DNA of 64,000 nucleotides from Raineyella sp. W15-4 (GCF_033170155.1 NZ_CP137079.1:3844001-3908000); one strand, 5' to 3'. Counted from the stretch's first letter, positions 17,801-25,448 are shown. Notes: generated from the sequence alone by a model not told the origin. A program made the numbers and translations.

Positions 17801-18146
17801 GTCGTACGTCGGCGACGCCCGCTTCGGCAAGCTCAAGCCGGGCGCCGGGCTGGTCCTCGACCTGGGCCGGCCCCGCGACGTCGGAGGTCTGACGCTGCAG
17901 CTCTACGGCACCGGATCGGCGGTCGAGATGCGGGTCCCGAAGAACACCGCCACCACCTCGGCGCCGATGGACACCGAGAAGTCCTGGCGGGCGGTGGCGA
18001 GCGCCACCGGGGCCCGGGGGACCGTACAGCTGACCACGGACCACCCGGTCACCACGCGTTATGTGATGATCTACCTGACGTCGCTCCCCTCCGACGGGAG
18101 CGGCCAGTTCCGCGGGGGGATCTACGAGGTGCAGGTACGACCATGA
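14805..18146 (+). CDS. murJ: MurJ lipid II flippase fused to a pseudokinase and C-terminal sensor-like domain (MviN)
   Basis: This 1113-residue fusion has residues 1 to ~530 as a 14-helix MurJ flippase (MATE-like; opens MSTTVLMAGGTLASRVLGFVR) that moves lipid II across the membrane. Residues ~600-800 form a kinase-like domain lacking key residues: no VAIK lysine (RWVVCQFFP), HRD replaced by HQRLDPDAV, and DFG replaced by LGF, so it is a pseudokinase. A single helix near 906-930 leads to an extracellular ~155-residue beta-rich, discoidin-like domain (WQIVGVATFDP onward). The same architecture is known in mycobacterial MviN, where the phosphorylated pseudokinase binds FhaA. An in-frame GTG at 16479 with AGGAGG 8 bp upstream could also start a free pseudokinase. 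The stop overlaps sigM. Confidence 0.93.
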   Translation: MTDAPRRRSVMSTTVLMAGGTLASRVLGFVRAALIAVVLGNGTRPAEAFNLANTIPNSLYILLAGGVMNAVLVPQIVRAMDEDADGGEAYTNRIMTAFLAALGLMTVLVTVAAPWIMTLYTAEGWREPAMAPYWSNMVALAYLCLPEIFFYGATVLVGQVLNARQVYIPYMWAPIANNVLSIVVFGLYLGVWGSSHGAPFSWPQVLLLGLGSTLGIAAQFFILLPFLRRAGFRYRPRWDLRGAGLGHTFRLAQWTLYFVLVNQLAIFVVNRLGSTAVLGGSGEGAGITAYQTASLIWIVPHSLITLSLATQMVTSSSRLAAEGDLKGVAEESARTMRMALAVIVPSAVALFALAFPISQLMFGNGAGARDADFIGRTLLVMALGLVPYSLHYLVIRSFYSLEDTRTPFLVQSTIVATNIILAIVLVVPWHAPGWVAAGLGGAYALAYVVGLSIAVPLLRRRLPDFRVAPVARHIVRLTVATAPAGLVAWLIVRFTGGHGQLLLLLSVAVAGVAGSGTFVLLARRLRIEEVEEALAALLRRRGSGTPPTIPPRQQEEGAVPQTPGTDDEPGDVEAFGADDEYTRPIAAPAYQAGRLLGGRFRLEDPLDGRRQDLWRATDLSLKRWVVCQFFPAGDPRSPLLLAAARRAAQVTDARFVRILDFSEDGAEPYVVREYAPGQTLTKLLAHGPLSGTESAWLVREIADAMATVHAQGRYHQRLDPDAVMVTDTGNVKILGFQIDEALLPGDERDSKVEGAERTDVFALGRLLYTCLTGMWPGGTLPGLPPAPTRGGMWPSARRVRTDVPPALDRICQQVIGGVSPMMENAAGKPGITTAAGVVAALSTVLGVTDASYRLEQRVRTAQGTLSLDATREQPAVPAEPTIAVAVPPEPSARPLPVVPRQTPGRGWVIGLLVLVALAIVVGLIGVAVNAGRSGRPGGAPGTTPTGSSSTASPSTDAGPWQIVGVATFDPAADGGNNEENDRTAPFADDGDPTTMWQTMSYVGDARFGKLKPGAGLVLDLGRPRDVGGLTLQLYGTGSAVEMRVPKNTATTSAPMDTEKSWRAVASATGARGTVQLTTDHPVTTRYVMIYLTSLPSDGSGQFRGGIYEVQVRP

Positions 18147-18697
18147 CCGGGCCACCGGAGCCGCCCACCGACGAGGAGTTGCTGGCCGCCCACGTCGATG
18201 GCGACCCCGAGGCCTTCGCGGTGCTCGTCGGGCGGCACCAGGATCGGCTCTGGTCGGTGGCGGTGCGCACTCTCGGCGATCCGGACGATGCCGCCGACGC
18301 CCTGCAGGAGGCCTATCTGCGGGCGTTCCGGCGGGCGCACACCTTCCGTGGCGACGCTCGCGTCGCCACCTGGTTGCACCGGATCGTGATCAACTCCTGC
18401 CTGGACCGGATCCGCTATCTGAAGCGCCGGCCGACCACCCCGCTCGACCCGGAGCGGGTGGTCTCTGCGGCCCCGGGGGATGATCCGCCGGACGCCCTGG
18501 TGGACGCGGTCACCGAAGCCCTGGGGCAGATCACCCCGGACCAGCGGGCCGCGCTGATCCTGGTCGACATGGAGGGATTCAGTGTCGAGGAGGCGGCCGG
18601 GATGCTCGGCTGCGCCCCGGGGACGATCAAGTCCCGGTGTTCACGCGGCAGGGCCCGATTGGCGGCCCTGCTGCGTGACTTCCCGACCCCGGGATGA
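18143..18697 (+). CDS. sigM: ECF-type RNA polymerase sigma factor, SigM-like
   Basis: This 184-residue sigma-70 family ECF factor has region 2 (DPDDAADALQEAYLRAF and the -10 reading helix) at ~20-90, and region 4 with a helix-turn-helix (EEAAGMLGCAPGTIKSRCSRGR) at ~125-175. There is no extra domain. It follows murJ with an ATGA overlap, the position of sigM in mycobacteria, where it controls stress and envelope genes. The usual transmembrane anti-sigma gene is not next to it; a short hydrophilic protein follows instead. Whether the next protein regulates it is unknown. Confidence 0.9.
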   Translation: MTGPPEPPTDEELLAAHVDGDPEAFAVLVGRHQDRLWSVAVRTLGDPDDAADALQEAYLRAFRRAHTFRGDARVATWLHRIVINSCLDRIRYLKRRPTTPLDPERVVSAAPGDDPPDALVDAVTEALGQITPDQRAALILVDMEGFSVEEAAGMLGCAPGTIKSRCSRGRARLAALLRDFPTPG

Positions 18698-18788
18698 GTC
18701 AGAATGAGACGAGTCAGTCACTGGGCTGTACGGCGTACGGGGGTACATCGCACGGGAACAACATGTGCTTCTACCATCAGGAGGCGTG

Positions 18789-19100
18789 GTGATCGACGAC
18801 CCGCTGGAGCAGGCCGAGAGCCCGCTCGACGCGAGCGACGAGGAACGGGAGGATCGACTGGGTGAGTTGCTGCGTCGGGCCTCCGTTCCCCCCATGTCGG
18901 AACTCGTCCGGCGCCGATTGGCAGCAGCCATCAGCGAGGCCCAGGCGGAGCGTGAGGCCGGGGATCTGGCCCAGGCCCACCGGGAGGCGCTGGTGGCGGC
19001 GGCGAAACGTACCGCCCTGGGGACCTTCGGTCCCAATCCCATCCACCCCCGGGCGACGTTGCGGAGTCGATGGCCCCGCGCACGTACGATCGGGGCATGA
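18789..19100 (+). CDS. Small hydrophilic protein in the anti-sigma position
   Basis: This protein of about 103 residues is unrecognised. The N-terminal half is very acidic (DDPLEQAESP, DEEREDRLGELL). A helical segment follows (PPMSELVRRRLAAAISEAQAEREAG), then a basic tail; there is no membrane segment. AGGAGG at 18779-18784 supports a GTG start at 18786 or 18789. It lies 91 bp after sigM, where mycobacteria encode the anti-sigma factor RsmA, so a soluble or degraded anti-sigma factor is possible but not shown. Its last four bases overlap the next start (ATGA). The gap before it (18698-18788) shows no clear hairpin. Confidence 0.55.
   Translation: MIDDPLEQAESPLDASDEEREDRLGELLRRASVPPMSELVRRRLAAAISEAQAEREAGDLAQAHREALVAAAKRTALGTFGPNPIHPRATLRSRWPRARTIGA
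19085..19090 (+). promoter_or_regulatory. -10 element of a leaderless promoter (LLM oxidoreductase gene)
   Basis: TACGAT lies exactly 6 bp before the ATG at 19097, the same geometry as seen before seven other genes in the window. It is located inside the end of the upstream small gene. No convincing -35 hexamer is seen. Confidence 0.5.
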
Positions 19101-20083
19101 CGCGCCCACCGCTCTCCGTCCTCGACCTCGTCCCGGTCTCCGCGGGATCCGACGTCCGGGCGGCGCTGGAAGCCACGTACGCCGCAGTCCGGCTGGCCGA
19201 GGAGAGCGGGTATCACCGGTACTGGTTCGCCGAGCACCACAACTCGCCGACCTTCGCCAGCTCCGCGACCAGCCTGCTGATCGAGCACGCGCTGGCGATG
19301 ACGAGCACCCTGCGGATCGGCTCGGGCGGTGTGATGCTGCCGAACCACGCGCCGCTCACCATCGCCGAACAGTTCGGCACCCTGGTGCAACTGCACGGTG
19401 ACCGGGTCGACCTCGGGCTCGGCCGGGCGCCGGGCACCGACCCGATGACCGCCCGGCTGCTGCGCCGCGGGGCCTCCGACGCCCAGTCCTTCGCCGACCA
19501 GATCTTCGAGCTGCAGGCCTGGTTCGGGTCCGGGGACTCACCGCGCGGGGTGTCGTCCATCGTCGCCGCCGGCACCGAGGTGCCGATCTGGGTGCTCGGC
19601 TCGACCGTCAACGGTGCCTCCATCGCGGGGCAGTTGGGGCTGCCGTTCGCCGTCGCCTCGCACTTCGCCCCCGACGAGCTGTACGAGGCGTTGTCGGTCT
19701 ACCGGCACGCCTTCTCCACCGAGTCGCCGACGGCCCGGCGGGAGACCCCGTACGCCATGGTCGGGGTGTCGGTGCTGGTCGCCGACACCGACGCGGAGGC
19801 CGAGTTCCAGTACTCCACCCACGTACAGATGTCGATCGGCAACGCGACCGGTGAGCGGCAGCCGCTGCAGCCGCCCCGCGCGGACCTGCCGCACGACGCC
19901 GGGTGGCGGGCCGCCCAAGGGATGCTGACCTGCCGGGCGGTCGGATCGCCGGCCACGGTCCGCCGGGTGCTGGACGAGCTGGTCGCCGCGACGGCTGCGG
20001 ACGAACTCATCGTGGTGTCCTACGCCCACGACCCGCAGGTGCGGCTGCGCAGCCTTCAGCTGTTGTCGGAGCTGTGGATGTAG
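19097..20083 (+). CDS. LLM class flavin-dependent oxidoreductase (luciferase-like)
   Basis: This 328-residue bacterial luciferase-fold protein has the family-typical [11 protein letters not shown] near residue 45, [13 protein letters not shown], and [13 protein letters not shown]. Such proteins are cytoplasmic FMN/F420-dependent monooxygenases or reductases; this one is closest in pattern to the YhbW/MsnO8-like subgroup with unknown substrate. The ATG overlaps the stop of the small upstream gene, but a leaderless -10 also precedes it, so it may have its own transcript. Its 3' end overlaps the convergent ldh gene by 28 bp. Confidence 0.88.
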   Translation: MTRPPLSVLDLVPVSAGSDVRAALEATYAAVRLAEESGYHRYWFAEHHNSPTFASSATSLLIEHALAMTSTLRIGSGGVMLPNHAPLTIAEQFGTLVQLHGDRVDLGLGRAPGTDPMTARLLRRGASDAQSFADQIFELQAWFGSGDSPRGVSSIVAAGTEVPIWVLGSTVNGASIAGQLGLPFAVASHFAPDELYEALSVYRHAFSTESPTARRETPYAMVGVSVLVADTDAEAEFQYSTHVQMSIGNATGERQPLQPPRADLPHDAGWRAAQGMLTCRAVGSPATVRRVLDELVAATAADELIVVSYAHDPQVRLRSLQLLSELWM

Positions 20084-21033
20084 CGGTCCTGCACCTCGTG
20101 CAGAGCGGTGGCGCTGCTCGCGAACCGTCGCTGCTCGTCCTCGCTGAGCGGGATCTGGACGACCCGTTCGACACCGCCGCGGTAGAGCACCGCCGGGGTG
20201 CCCAGATAGATGTCGTGCTGCCCGTACTCGCCGTCGAGCAGGGTGGAGACCGGCAGCGCGACCCGCTGGTCCTCGAGGATGGCGCGGGTGATCCGGGCCA
20301 GCGCCATCCCGATGCCGAAGGACGTCGAGCCCTTCGCGGCGATGATCCGCTGCGCCGAGGTGACCGTCACCTGGAAGGCCTCCTCGATCTCCAGCCGGCG
20401 TTCCGGGTGGCGGGCCAGCTCGTCGGCGATCGGGACGCCGGCGATGGTGGCGGCGGACAGCGCCGGCAGCTCGGAGTCGCCGTGCTCGCCGACCACGCTG
20501 GCGTGCACGCTCATCGGGGCCACGTCGTAGAGCAGGCCGAGCAGGTAGCGGAACCGGGCCGAGTCGAGGGTGGTGCCCGAGCCGAGCACCTGGCTGCTCG
20601 GCAGGCCCGAGGTCTTCCAGGCGGCGTAGGAGAGCACGTCGACCGGGTTGGTGGCCATCAGGATGATGCCGTGGAACCCGTTGTCGATGGCGCTGCGGAC
20701 GATGCCGCCGGTGATCCGGAGGTTTTTCTCCACCAGGTCGAGCCGGGTCTCGCCCGGCTTCTGGGCGGCACCGGCGGTGATCACCAGCAGTGCCGCGTCG
20801 GCGGCGTCGGCTTCGTACGATCCGAGCCGGACATCGGTGGGCGAAGGGGCCCAGACGACGCCGTGGTTGAGGTCCTCGACCTCACCGCGGGCCTTGGTCT
20901 CGTTGACGTCGATGATCGCGAGATCGTGGGTGATCCCTTGGTTCACCAGGGCATATGCGTACGCGGCGCCGACGTCCCCGGCCCCGACGAGGACGATCCT
21001 GTTACCAACGGTGGGAGCCATGAGGCCATTCAA
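20056..21033 (-). CDS. ldh: L-lactate dehydrogenase
   Basis: This 325-residue NAD-dependent dehydrogenase interconverts pyruvate and L-lactate. The Rossmann motif [13 protein letters not shown] is at the N-terminus, [10 protein letters not shown] and [13 protein letters not shown] follow, and the catalytic His is in GEHGDSE. The substrate-discriminating region contains Gln (AAQKPGETR), as in LDH rather than MDH (Arg there). Two in-frame ATGs (21033 and 21021) are possible, with no strong ribosome-binding site for either. It stands alone, and its end overlaps the LLM gene tail to tail. It suggests fermentative capacity. Confidence 0.93.
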   Translation of the reverse strand: MNGLMAPTVGNRIVLVGAGDVGAAYAYALVNQGITHDLAIIDVNETKARGEVEDLNHGVVWAPSPTDVRLGSYEADAADAALLVITAGAAQKPGETRLDLVEKNLRITGGIVRSAIDNGFHGIILMATNPVDVLSYAAWKTSGLPSSQVLGSGTTLDSARFRYLLGLLYDVAPMSVHASVVGEHGDSELPALSAATIAGVPIADELARHPERRLEIEEAFQVTVTSAQRIIAAKGSTSFGIGMALARITRAILEDQRVALPVSTLLDGEYGQHDIYLGTPAVLYRGGVERVVQIPLSEDEQRRFASSATALHEVQDRYIHSSDNS

Positions 21034-21059
21034 TCATGGATCAGGTATTGGTCTTACCA

Positions 21060-21878
21060 TTATCCGGCAGATCCTCCGACGGCGCGATAGCTCGCCGCTC
21101 GCCGGGTCAGCAGGGCGGTCAGGTCCGGGTCGGCCACCGCGGCCGCGAGGTTGTCGAGGATGTCCGGGTCGAAGGGCCGTACGGTGATCAGCGCCGACAG
21201 CAGCGACGCCGCCTCGACCCGCTCCCCCGCCGCGGCCAAGGCCCGGGCGCGGACCAGTTCCTCGCCCAGCGTGGCCGGTTCGGGACCGGTGAGATCGGTC
21301 CGCAGATCCAGCAGCCGGCGGCGGATCTCCGGGTCCGGCGCCGCCTCCAGGGCCCGGCTGGTCGGAGCCCACGAGGCCGGGTCGGTCAGCGTGAACCGGT
21401 CGAACACCCACCGGCCGACCTCGTCGATCGGTTCCACAGCCGGCGGCAGGGCGGCCAGTTCCGCAGGGTCGGGGGCGTCCCAGCGCAGGAACGCTCCCAT
21501 GTCCTCGTCCACCAGCCAGGCCAGCCGGGCCGCCACCCGGGCCTCGAAGCCCTCCGGCGATCCGATCAGGTCAGCGGCATGCCACCAGCCCATCCGGCCC
21601 GCCACCGGGTCGACGCCGTGTCCGAACACCCGGGCGGTCATCGCGCGGGCGGTGGCCGGCGCCAGCGCGGCCCGGATCACCGCGGTCACCGGGACGCTGC
21701 GCCGGTCCAGGTCCATCCACATCATGTAGAACTGGTCGTGGCCGACCGGGCGCTCCTCCGGCGTCATCATCGCGTACGCCCGGAACGCCAGCAGCACCGG
21801 CCCGACGCTCTTCTTCACCAATTGGGTGTGCCGCTCGTCGACAGCGAGACGTACGACGTCGTAGGTCATGTCGACCAT
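21060..21878 (-). CDS. Conserved protein of unknown function
   Basis: This is a hydrophilic protein of about 272 residues that I do not recognise. The N-terminus (MTYDVVRLAVDERHTQLVKKS) and a Trp/Met-rich segment (FYMMWMDLDRR) are followed by an Ala/Asp/Pro-rich helical second half. No membrane segment or signal peptide is seen. Starts at 21878 or 21869 are both plausible; the frame is open to 21938, but coding-like residues begin near 21878. It lies 26 bp upstream of ldh on the same strand. Nothing in context gives a role. Confidence 0.6.
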   Translation of the reverse strand: MVDMTYDVVRLAVDERHTQLVKKSVGPVLLAFRAYAMMTPEERPVGHDQFYMMWMDLDRRSVPVTAVIRAALAPATARAMTARVFGHGVDPVAGRMGWWHAADLIGSPEGFEARVAARLAWLVDEDMGAFLRWDAPDPAELAALPPAVEPIDEVGRWVFDRFTLTDPASWAPTSRALEAAPDPEIRRRLLDLRTDLTGPEPATLGEELVRARALAAAGERVEAASLLSALITVRPFDPDILDNLAAAVADPDLTALLTRRAASYRAVGGSAG

Positions 21879-21947
21879 TATCCCGGTCCCGGCCGCCGCA
21901 TCGACCACAGCCAGGCCCGGCCTGTCCCGTGATCCCATGCGGAGCGA

Positions 21948-22133
21948 TCAGTAGTGGTATCGCGCCTGGAGAATCACCAGGTCGTCGACGTCGCCGGGGT
22001 ACACGAGCCGGTGTTCGTCGCTGATGCGGCGGGACCAGGATCCCTGCGCGCCGTACTTGAGCTGTTCGGGCTTGCCGATACCGGTGAACGGTTCACGCAG
22101 GCAGGCGTCGATGAGCAGGTTGCAGGACAGTCG
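21948..22133 (-). pseudogene. Truncated YoeB-family toxin remnant
   Basis: The final ~60 residues match the C-terminal part of the YoeB mRNA interferase: REPFTGIGKPEQLK, then SWSRRISDEHRLVY and the terminal ARYHY. These carry the catalytic Glu/Arg/His region. The N-terminal third of YoeB (about 25-30 residues) is absent; upstream the frame only reads into the Fic operator repeats. No YefM antitoxin gene is adjacent. I conclude it is a decayed module; expression of the fragment as a folded toxin is unlikely. Confidence 0.7.
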
Positions 22134-22176
22134 TACCACTAGGCCGTCGACATCCGGGGCGCCGGAAGCAACCTCC

Positions 22177-22219
22177 TGTCTCAATGTCTCTATGATTGAG
22201 ACATTGAGACATTGAGACA
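22177..22219. promoter_or_regulatory. Palindromic GAGACATT operator and promoter of the Fic gene
   Basis: A 14-bp arm TGTCTCAATGTCTC (22177-22190) is followed by TATGATT and the exact inverse arm GAGACATTGAGACA (22198-22211). The inverse arm is repeated in a second register at 22206-22219, so the 8-bp unit GAGACATT recurs. TATGAT at 22191-22196 looks like the -10 of the Fic gene and lies in the loop. The AGGAAGG ribosome-binding site follows at once. This looks like an autoregulated promoter. Confidence 0.65.
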
Positions 22220-22233
22220 GGAAGGCCTGCGTC

Positions 22234-23388
22234 ATGAGCCTCTACCGACAGCCGACGCTGGATGATCGAGATCGCGAGGTCCTGACCGAGATCCACGGCC
22301 TGAAGGCCGACTTGGCTGCTGTCCTGCGCGTCCCTGCTCGCTGGCGAGGGGCTCTGCGCCGCACCTCACGCGCCAGGGCGATCCGCGGCTCGAACAGCAT
22401 CGAGGGGATCAACGCCACCCCGGACGACGCCCTGGCGGTCGTCGACGATCAGCCCCCGCTGACGGCCGACGACCGTGTGATCGCCGAGATCACCGCCTAC
22501 CGCAGGGTATTGACCTATGTCCTGCACATGATCGGCGACCCCGACGTACGCCCTGACCTGCAGACCATCAAGTCGTTGCACTTCTTTCTGCTCGAGCACG
22601 ACCTCGAGAAGTCCCCTGGCCAGTTCCGATCGTCCGACATCTACGTTCACGACGAACTGCACGATCGGCTGGTCTACCGGGGTCCGGATCCCGAGGCGGT
22701 CCCCGCCTTGATGGGGGAGTTCGCCGACGAACTCTGCAGCGAGCGGGAGGGTGACCCGATCGTGGTCGCCGCCATGGCCCACCTGAACCTGGTGATGATC
22801 CACCCGTTCCGTGACGGCAACGGCCGCATGGCGCGCATCCTGCAGACGTTCATCCTGGGCCGTGACGGCATCCTCGAACCGGACTTCTCCAGCATCGAGG
22901 AGTGGCTGGGGCGCAACACTGAGGACTACTACACCATCCTCGCCGCGACCGGACGCGGTGCCTGGAATCCCGGCAACGACGCCCACGACTGGGTCCGCTT
23001 CACCCTCCGGGCCCACCACATGCAGGCCCACACGGTGCGAAGACGTTTCGACGAGGTTCGCGAGATCTGGAACCGGCTGCTGGAGCTCGGGGAGCCACTC
23101 GGCCTCCCCGAGCGCTCCTACGACGCTTTGGTGGACGCTGCCCTCGGCTACCGCGTGCAGCGGCCCGGGTACGCCACGCAGACGGGCGTGGAGGACCGCA
23201 CCGCGACCAGAGACCTCAAGCAGTTGGTGGATGCCGGTCTCCTCGATGCCCACGGCCAGACCCGCGGGCGCTACTACGTTGCCGGGGAGCCGATTCGGCA
23301 ACTGCGCCAGGCGATCCGAGCCGTCAGGACGCCACTGGCCGACCCGTACCCCGACCTGATGCGGACCGTACGAGCGTCGACACTCTGA
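22234..23388 (+). CDS. Fic family protein (class II, probable adenylyltransferase) with C-terminal winged helix
   Basis: In this 384-residue protein the Fic active-site loop is HPFRDGNGRMAR with catalytic His190. The inhibitory helix motif (S/T)xxxE(G/N) is SNSIEG at 53-58, N-terminal to the Fic core, so it is a class II, self-inhibited enzyme that transfers AMP to a protein hydroxyl in this family. The C-terminal ~90 residues look like a winged helix (TGVEDRTATRDLKQLVDAGLL), common in Fic proteins that may bind DNA. The ATG at 22234 has AGGAAGG upstream. Codon use seems less GC-biased than in the neighbours, and the gene sits between a toxin remnant and a tRNA gene, suggesting acquisition. 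The target is unknown. Confidence 0.9.
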   Translation: MSLYRQPTLDDRDREVLTEIHGLKADLAAVLRVPARWRGALRRTSRARAIRGSNSIEGINATPDDALAVVDDQPPLTADDRVIAEITAYRRVLTYVLHMIGDPDVRPDLQTIKSLHFFLLEHDLEKSPGQFRSSDIYVHDELHDRLVYRGPDPEAVPALMGEFADELCSEREGDPIVVAAMAHLNLVMIHPFRDGNGRMARILQTFILGRDGILEPDFSSIEEWLGRNTEDYYTILAATGRGAWNPGNDAHDWVRFTLRAHHMQAHTVRRRFDEVREIWNRLLELGEPLGLPERSYDALVDAALGYRVQRPGYATQTGVEDRTATRDLKQLVDAGLLDAHGQTRGRYYVAGEPIRQLRQAIRAVRTPLADPYPDLMRTVRASTL

Positions 23389-23453
23389 CAGTTCGGCGCG
23401 CGGCCGGCACGCGCAGGCGCCCGTCGGCCAGCCCCTTCATCACAACATCACGA

Positions 23454-23494
23454 GAGCCTCCGACCAAGCGTTTCACCTGGTCAGAGGCTCTTTT
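23454..23494 (+). terminator. Rho-independent terminator after the Fic gene
   Basis: GAGCCTCCGACCAAG pairs imperfectly with CTGGTCAGAGGCTC across a short loop and is followed directly by TTTT (23491-23494). It ends 3 bp before the 3' end of the opposite-strand tRNA gene and could slow transcription from both sides. Confidence 0.75.
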
Positions 23495-23497
23495 CGG

Positions 23498-23571
23498 TGG
23501 GCCTAGCTGGACTTGAACCAGCGACCTCTGTCTTATCAGGACAGCGCTCTAACCACCTGAGCTATAGGCCC
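23498..23571 (-). tRNA. tRNA-Ile (anticodon GAT)
   Basis: The 74-nt cloverleaf on the reverse strand has acceptor GGGCCTA pairing with TAGGCCC, a D-arm GCTCAGGTGGTTAGAGC, anticodon loop CTGATAA (GAT in the middle), and T-arm GCTGGTTCAAGTCCAGC. The discriminator base is A, and CCA is not encoded (CCG follows). It lies near gyrA, as in many actinobacteria; no tRNA-Ala is seen beside it. Confidence 0.96.
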
Positions 23572-23598
23572 GTCGCGCTTGCCGCGCCGAGGAGAAAC

Positions 23599-23626
23599 AT
23601 TATCGCATCTCGTGCACCGCGCAAAA
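23599..23626 (-). promoter_or_regulatory. Promoter of tRNA-Ile
   Basis: On the reverse strand, TTTTGC (-35-like, 23621-23626) and GATAAT (-10, 23599-23604) are 16 bp apart. This places the transcript start about 20 bp before the mature tRNA 5' end. Confidence 0.5.
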
Positions 23627-23727
23627 TCGGTACAGGTCCCTGGCCGTCCGGTCCGCTCCCTAGAGTGGTGCGAGGTGAACCGCCTCCGACGACCGGCGGA
23701 GCCGACGACGAGAACGGGGACAACACC

Positions 23728-24930
23728 ATGCAGACCGAGCGCGATCGACGCCCGATGCCGTCGTGGTGGTGGGCCGCCGTCCCGGTGCTGCTCGCCATCG
23801 TGCTGTGGGCGTACGTCGGCCAGCACGACCCGATCGACCTCAAGGTCTACCGGATGGGCGGGGAGTTCGTCTGGCACCGCCAGGCCAGCCTCTACGAACT
23901 CCACGACTTCTGGCTGCCGTTCACCTACCCGCCGTTCGCGGCGGTGGTGTTCGCCCCGTTGGCCCTGCTGCCGCCCAAGGCGATGATCGTGGCCACGTAC
24001 GCCCTCAGTGGCGCGGCACTGATCCGGATCAGCGTGCTGGTGCTGCGCCGCCTGCAGCCCGACGTGACCACCACCGTCGCGGTGCTGCTCACCCCACTGG
24101 CCCTGCTGCTGGACCCGGTCGTGTCGAACTTCGGGTTCGGGCAGGTCAATCTGCTGCTGGCCTGGCTGGTCCTGGAGGATCTGCTGGCACCGCAGGAGCG
24201 GCGCTGGCGCGGTGTCGGCATCGGCCTGGCCGCCGGCATCAAGCTCACCCCGGCGATCTTCTGGCTACTGCTGCTGGCCACCCGGCAGCGGCGGGCGGCG
24301 GTGGTCGCTCCGCTCACCGGGATCGGGACGGTGCTGCTGGGGTTCGCGGTGCTGCCGCGCTCCTCGGTGACGTACTGGACGACGACGATCTTCGACTCCG
24401 GCCGGATCGGCACCCCCTACTACCTCAGCAACCAGTCCTTCACCGGGGCGCTGGCGCGCGTCCTCGGCGAGCACACCTCGGTGCCGTGGGCGGTGCTGTC
24501 CCTGGTCACCGTCGTCGTCGGGATCGCCGGCTGCGCGCTGCGCTGGCGGCAGGGCCACGTGGTGGAAGCGGTGCTCGGCACCGAGCTGATCGCCATCCTG
24601 GTGTCACCGGTGTCGTGGATCCACCACCTGGTGTGGGCCTGGCCGATCCTCCTGCTGCTGGTCACCGCCGCCCGGACCGACGTCGCAGCCCGGGTGATCG
24701 CCGCCCTGTGGGGCATCGTGACGATCTCCCAGGCGATCTGGAAGCTCCCGCACGAGAACGGCCGGGAGCTGACCCTGCACGGCTGGCGGATCGTCGCCGC
24801 GGACACCTACACCCTCCTCGCGGTGATCACCCTGGCCTGGATCGTCACTCGGGCGGTCGTCGCCCGGCGCCGGTCAGGTACGTCCTCCGTCGACGCTCCG
24901 CCAGCCGCCGACGCTCCGACCGCCGACTGA
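23728..24930 (+). CDS. GT87-type polytopic mannosyltransferase-like protein (DUF2029)
   Basis: This 400-residue membrane protein has about 10 hydrophobic segments. The first loop carries a conserved acidic pair region (DPIDLKVYRMGGEF), followed by WLPFTYPPFAAVVFAPL, SNFGFGQVNLLLAW and GLAAGIKLTPAIF. These are hallmarks of the GT-C family GT87, polyprenyl-phosphate-mannose-dependent alpha-mannosyltransferases of actinobacterial lipoglycan synthesis. The acceptor is unknown. TAGAGT at 23661-23666 is a possible -10, giving a leader of about 55 nt. The ATG at 23728 has GGGGA upstream. Five bases separate it from the convergent DUF3566 gene. Confidence 0.85.
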   Translation: MQTERDRRPMPSWWWAAVPVLLAIVLWAYVGQHDPIDLKVYRMGGEFVWHRQASLYELHDFWLPFTYPPFAAVVFAPLALLPPKAMIVATYALSGAALIRISVLVLRRLQPDVTTTVAVLLTPLALLLDPVVSNFGFGQVNLLLAWLVLEDLLAPQERRWRGVGIGLAAGIKLTPAIFWLLLLATRQRRAAVVAPLTGIGTVLLGFAVLPRSSVTYWTTTIFDSGRIGTPYYLSNQSFTGALARVLGEHTSVPWAVLSLVTVVVGIAGCALRWRQGHVVEAVLGTELIAILVSPVSWIHHLVWAWPILLLLVTAARTDVAARVIAALWGIVTISQAIWKLPHENGRELTLHGWRIVAADTYTLLAVITLAWIVTRAVVARRRSGTSSVDAPPAADAPTAD

Positions 24931-24935
24931 CCGAC

Positions 24936-25448
24936 TCAGTCCTCGGCGAGAGTGACCTCCAGGCCGCCGATCAACCGGCAGGCGGTGTTGTAGAGGAAGG
25001 CCAGCAGCGTCGACATCGCGGTCAGGATGACCACGTTCAGCACCGACAGCAGGATGGTCAGGCCCATCGTCTTGGACAGTCCGAAGTAATCCTGGATCCG
25101 GAACTGCTGGGTGTCGCCGGGCGACAGCAGCAGCGCCCCGACCTGCTCGTTGATCAGCGTGAACACCCCGGAGACGGAGAGCACCAGCCAGGTGATCAGC
25201 ACCAGGATCAGCGCCGCGATGCCGAAGGCGATGGAGAAGACGAACGAGGTCTTCATCACCGACCACGGGTCGACGTGGCTGAGTCGCAGAGTGGCCTTCC
25301 GGGTCCGGCGGGATACCGCGTCGGCCGGCTCCTGGCCGGGCCGACGCAGTGGGGTGGGCGATTCGGGCACCCCGGCGGGGCCGTAGAACTCCTCGGTGGA
25401 CCGCAGCACGGTCGCATCGACATCGCCGTCCGGTCGGGCGTCACTCAC
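24936..25448 (-). CDS. DUF3566 membrane protein downstream of gyrA
   Basis: This 170-residue protein has a ~70-residue polar N-terminus and a conserved [23 protein letters not shown] segment (the DUF3566 start). Two membrane helices (~80-105 and ~140-165) and a short acidic tail ([12 protein letters not shown]) follow. The family is always found after gyrA in actinobacteria (M. tuberculosis Rv0007 position); its role is not established. The GTG at 25448 overlaps the gyrA stop by 8 bp with GGAGAG upstream, so translation is coupled to gyrA. Confidence 0.88.
   Translation of the reverse strand: MSDARPDGDVDATVLRSTEEFYGPAGVPESPTPLRRPGQEPADAVSRRTRKATLRLSHVDPWSVMKTSFVFSIAFGIAALILVLITWLVLSVSGVFTLINEQVGALLLSPGDTQQFRIQDYFGLSKTMGLTILLSVLNVVILTAMSTLLAFLYNTACRLIGGLEVTLAED

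Noticed and set aside
16479-18146. A separate pseudokinase gene instead of a MurJ fusion
   Set aside because: The frame is continuous with murJ without a stop, and the fusion is the known actinobacterial architecture; the internal start is reported only as a possibility.
14622-18155. A 1177-codon open frame on the - strand opposite murJ
   Set aside because: It is antisense to the murJ fusion, low complexity (Gly/Gln/Asp/Arg-rich), with no domain.
22177-22219. A CRISPR-like array from the GAGACATT repeats
   Set aside because: The units are 8 bp with no spacers and form a promoter palindrome; no cas genes are seen.
21948-22235. A full-length YoeB toxin gene of 95 codons
   Set aside because: The first ~35 codons read the Fic operator repeats and bear no similarity to YoeB; only the C-terminal part is homologous.
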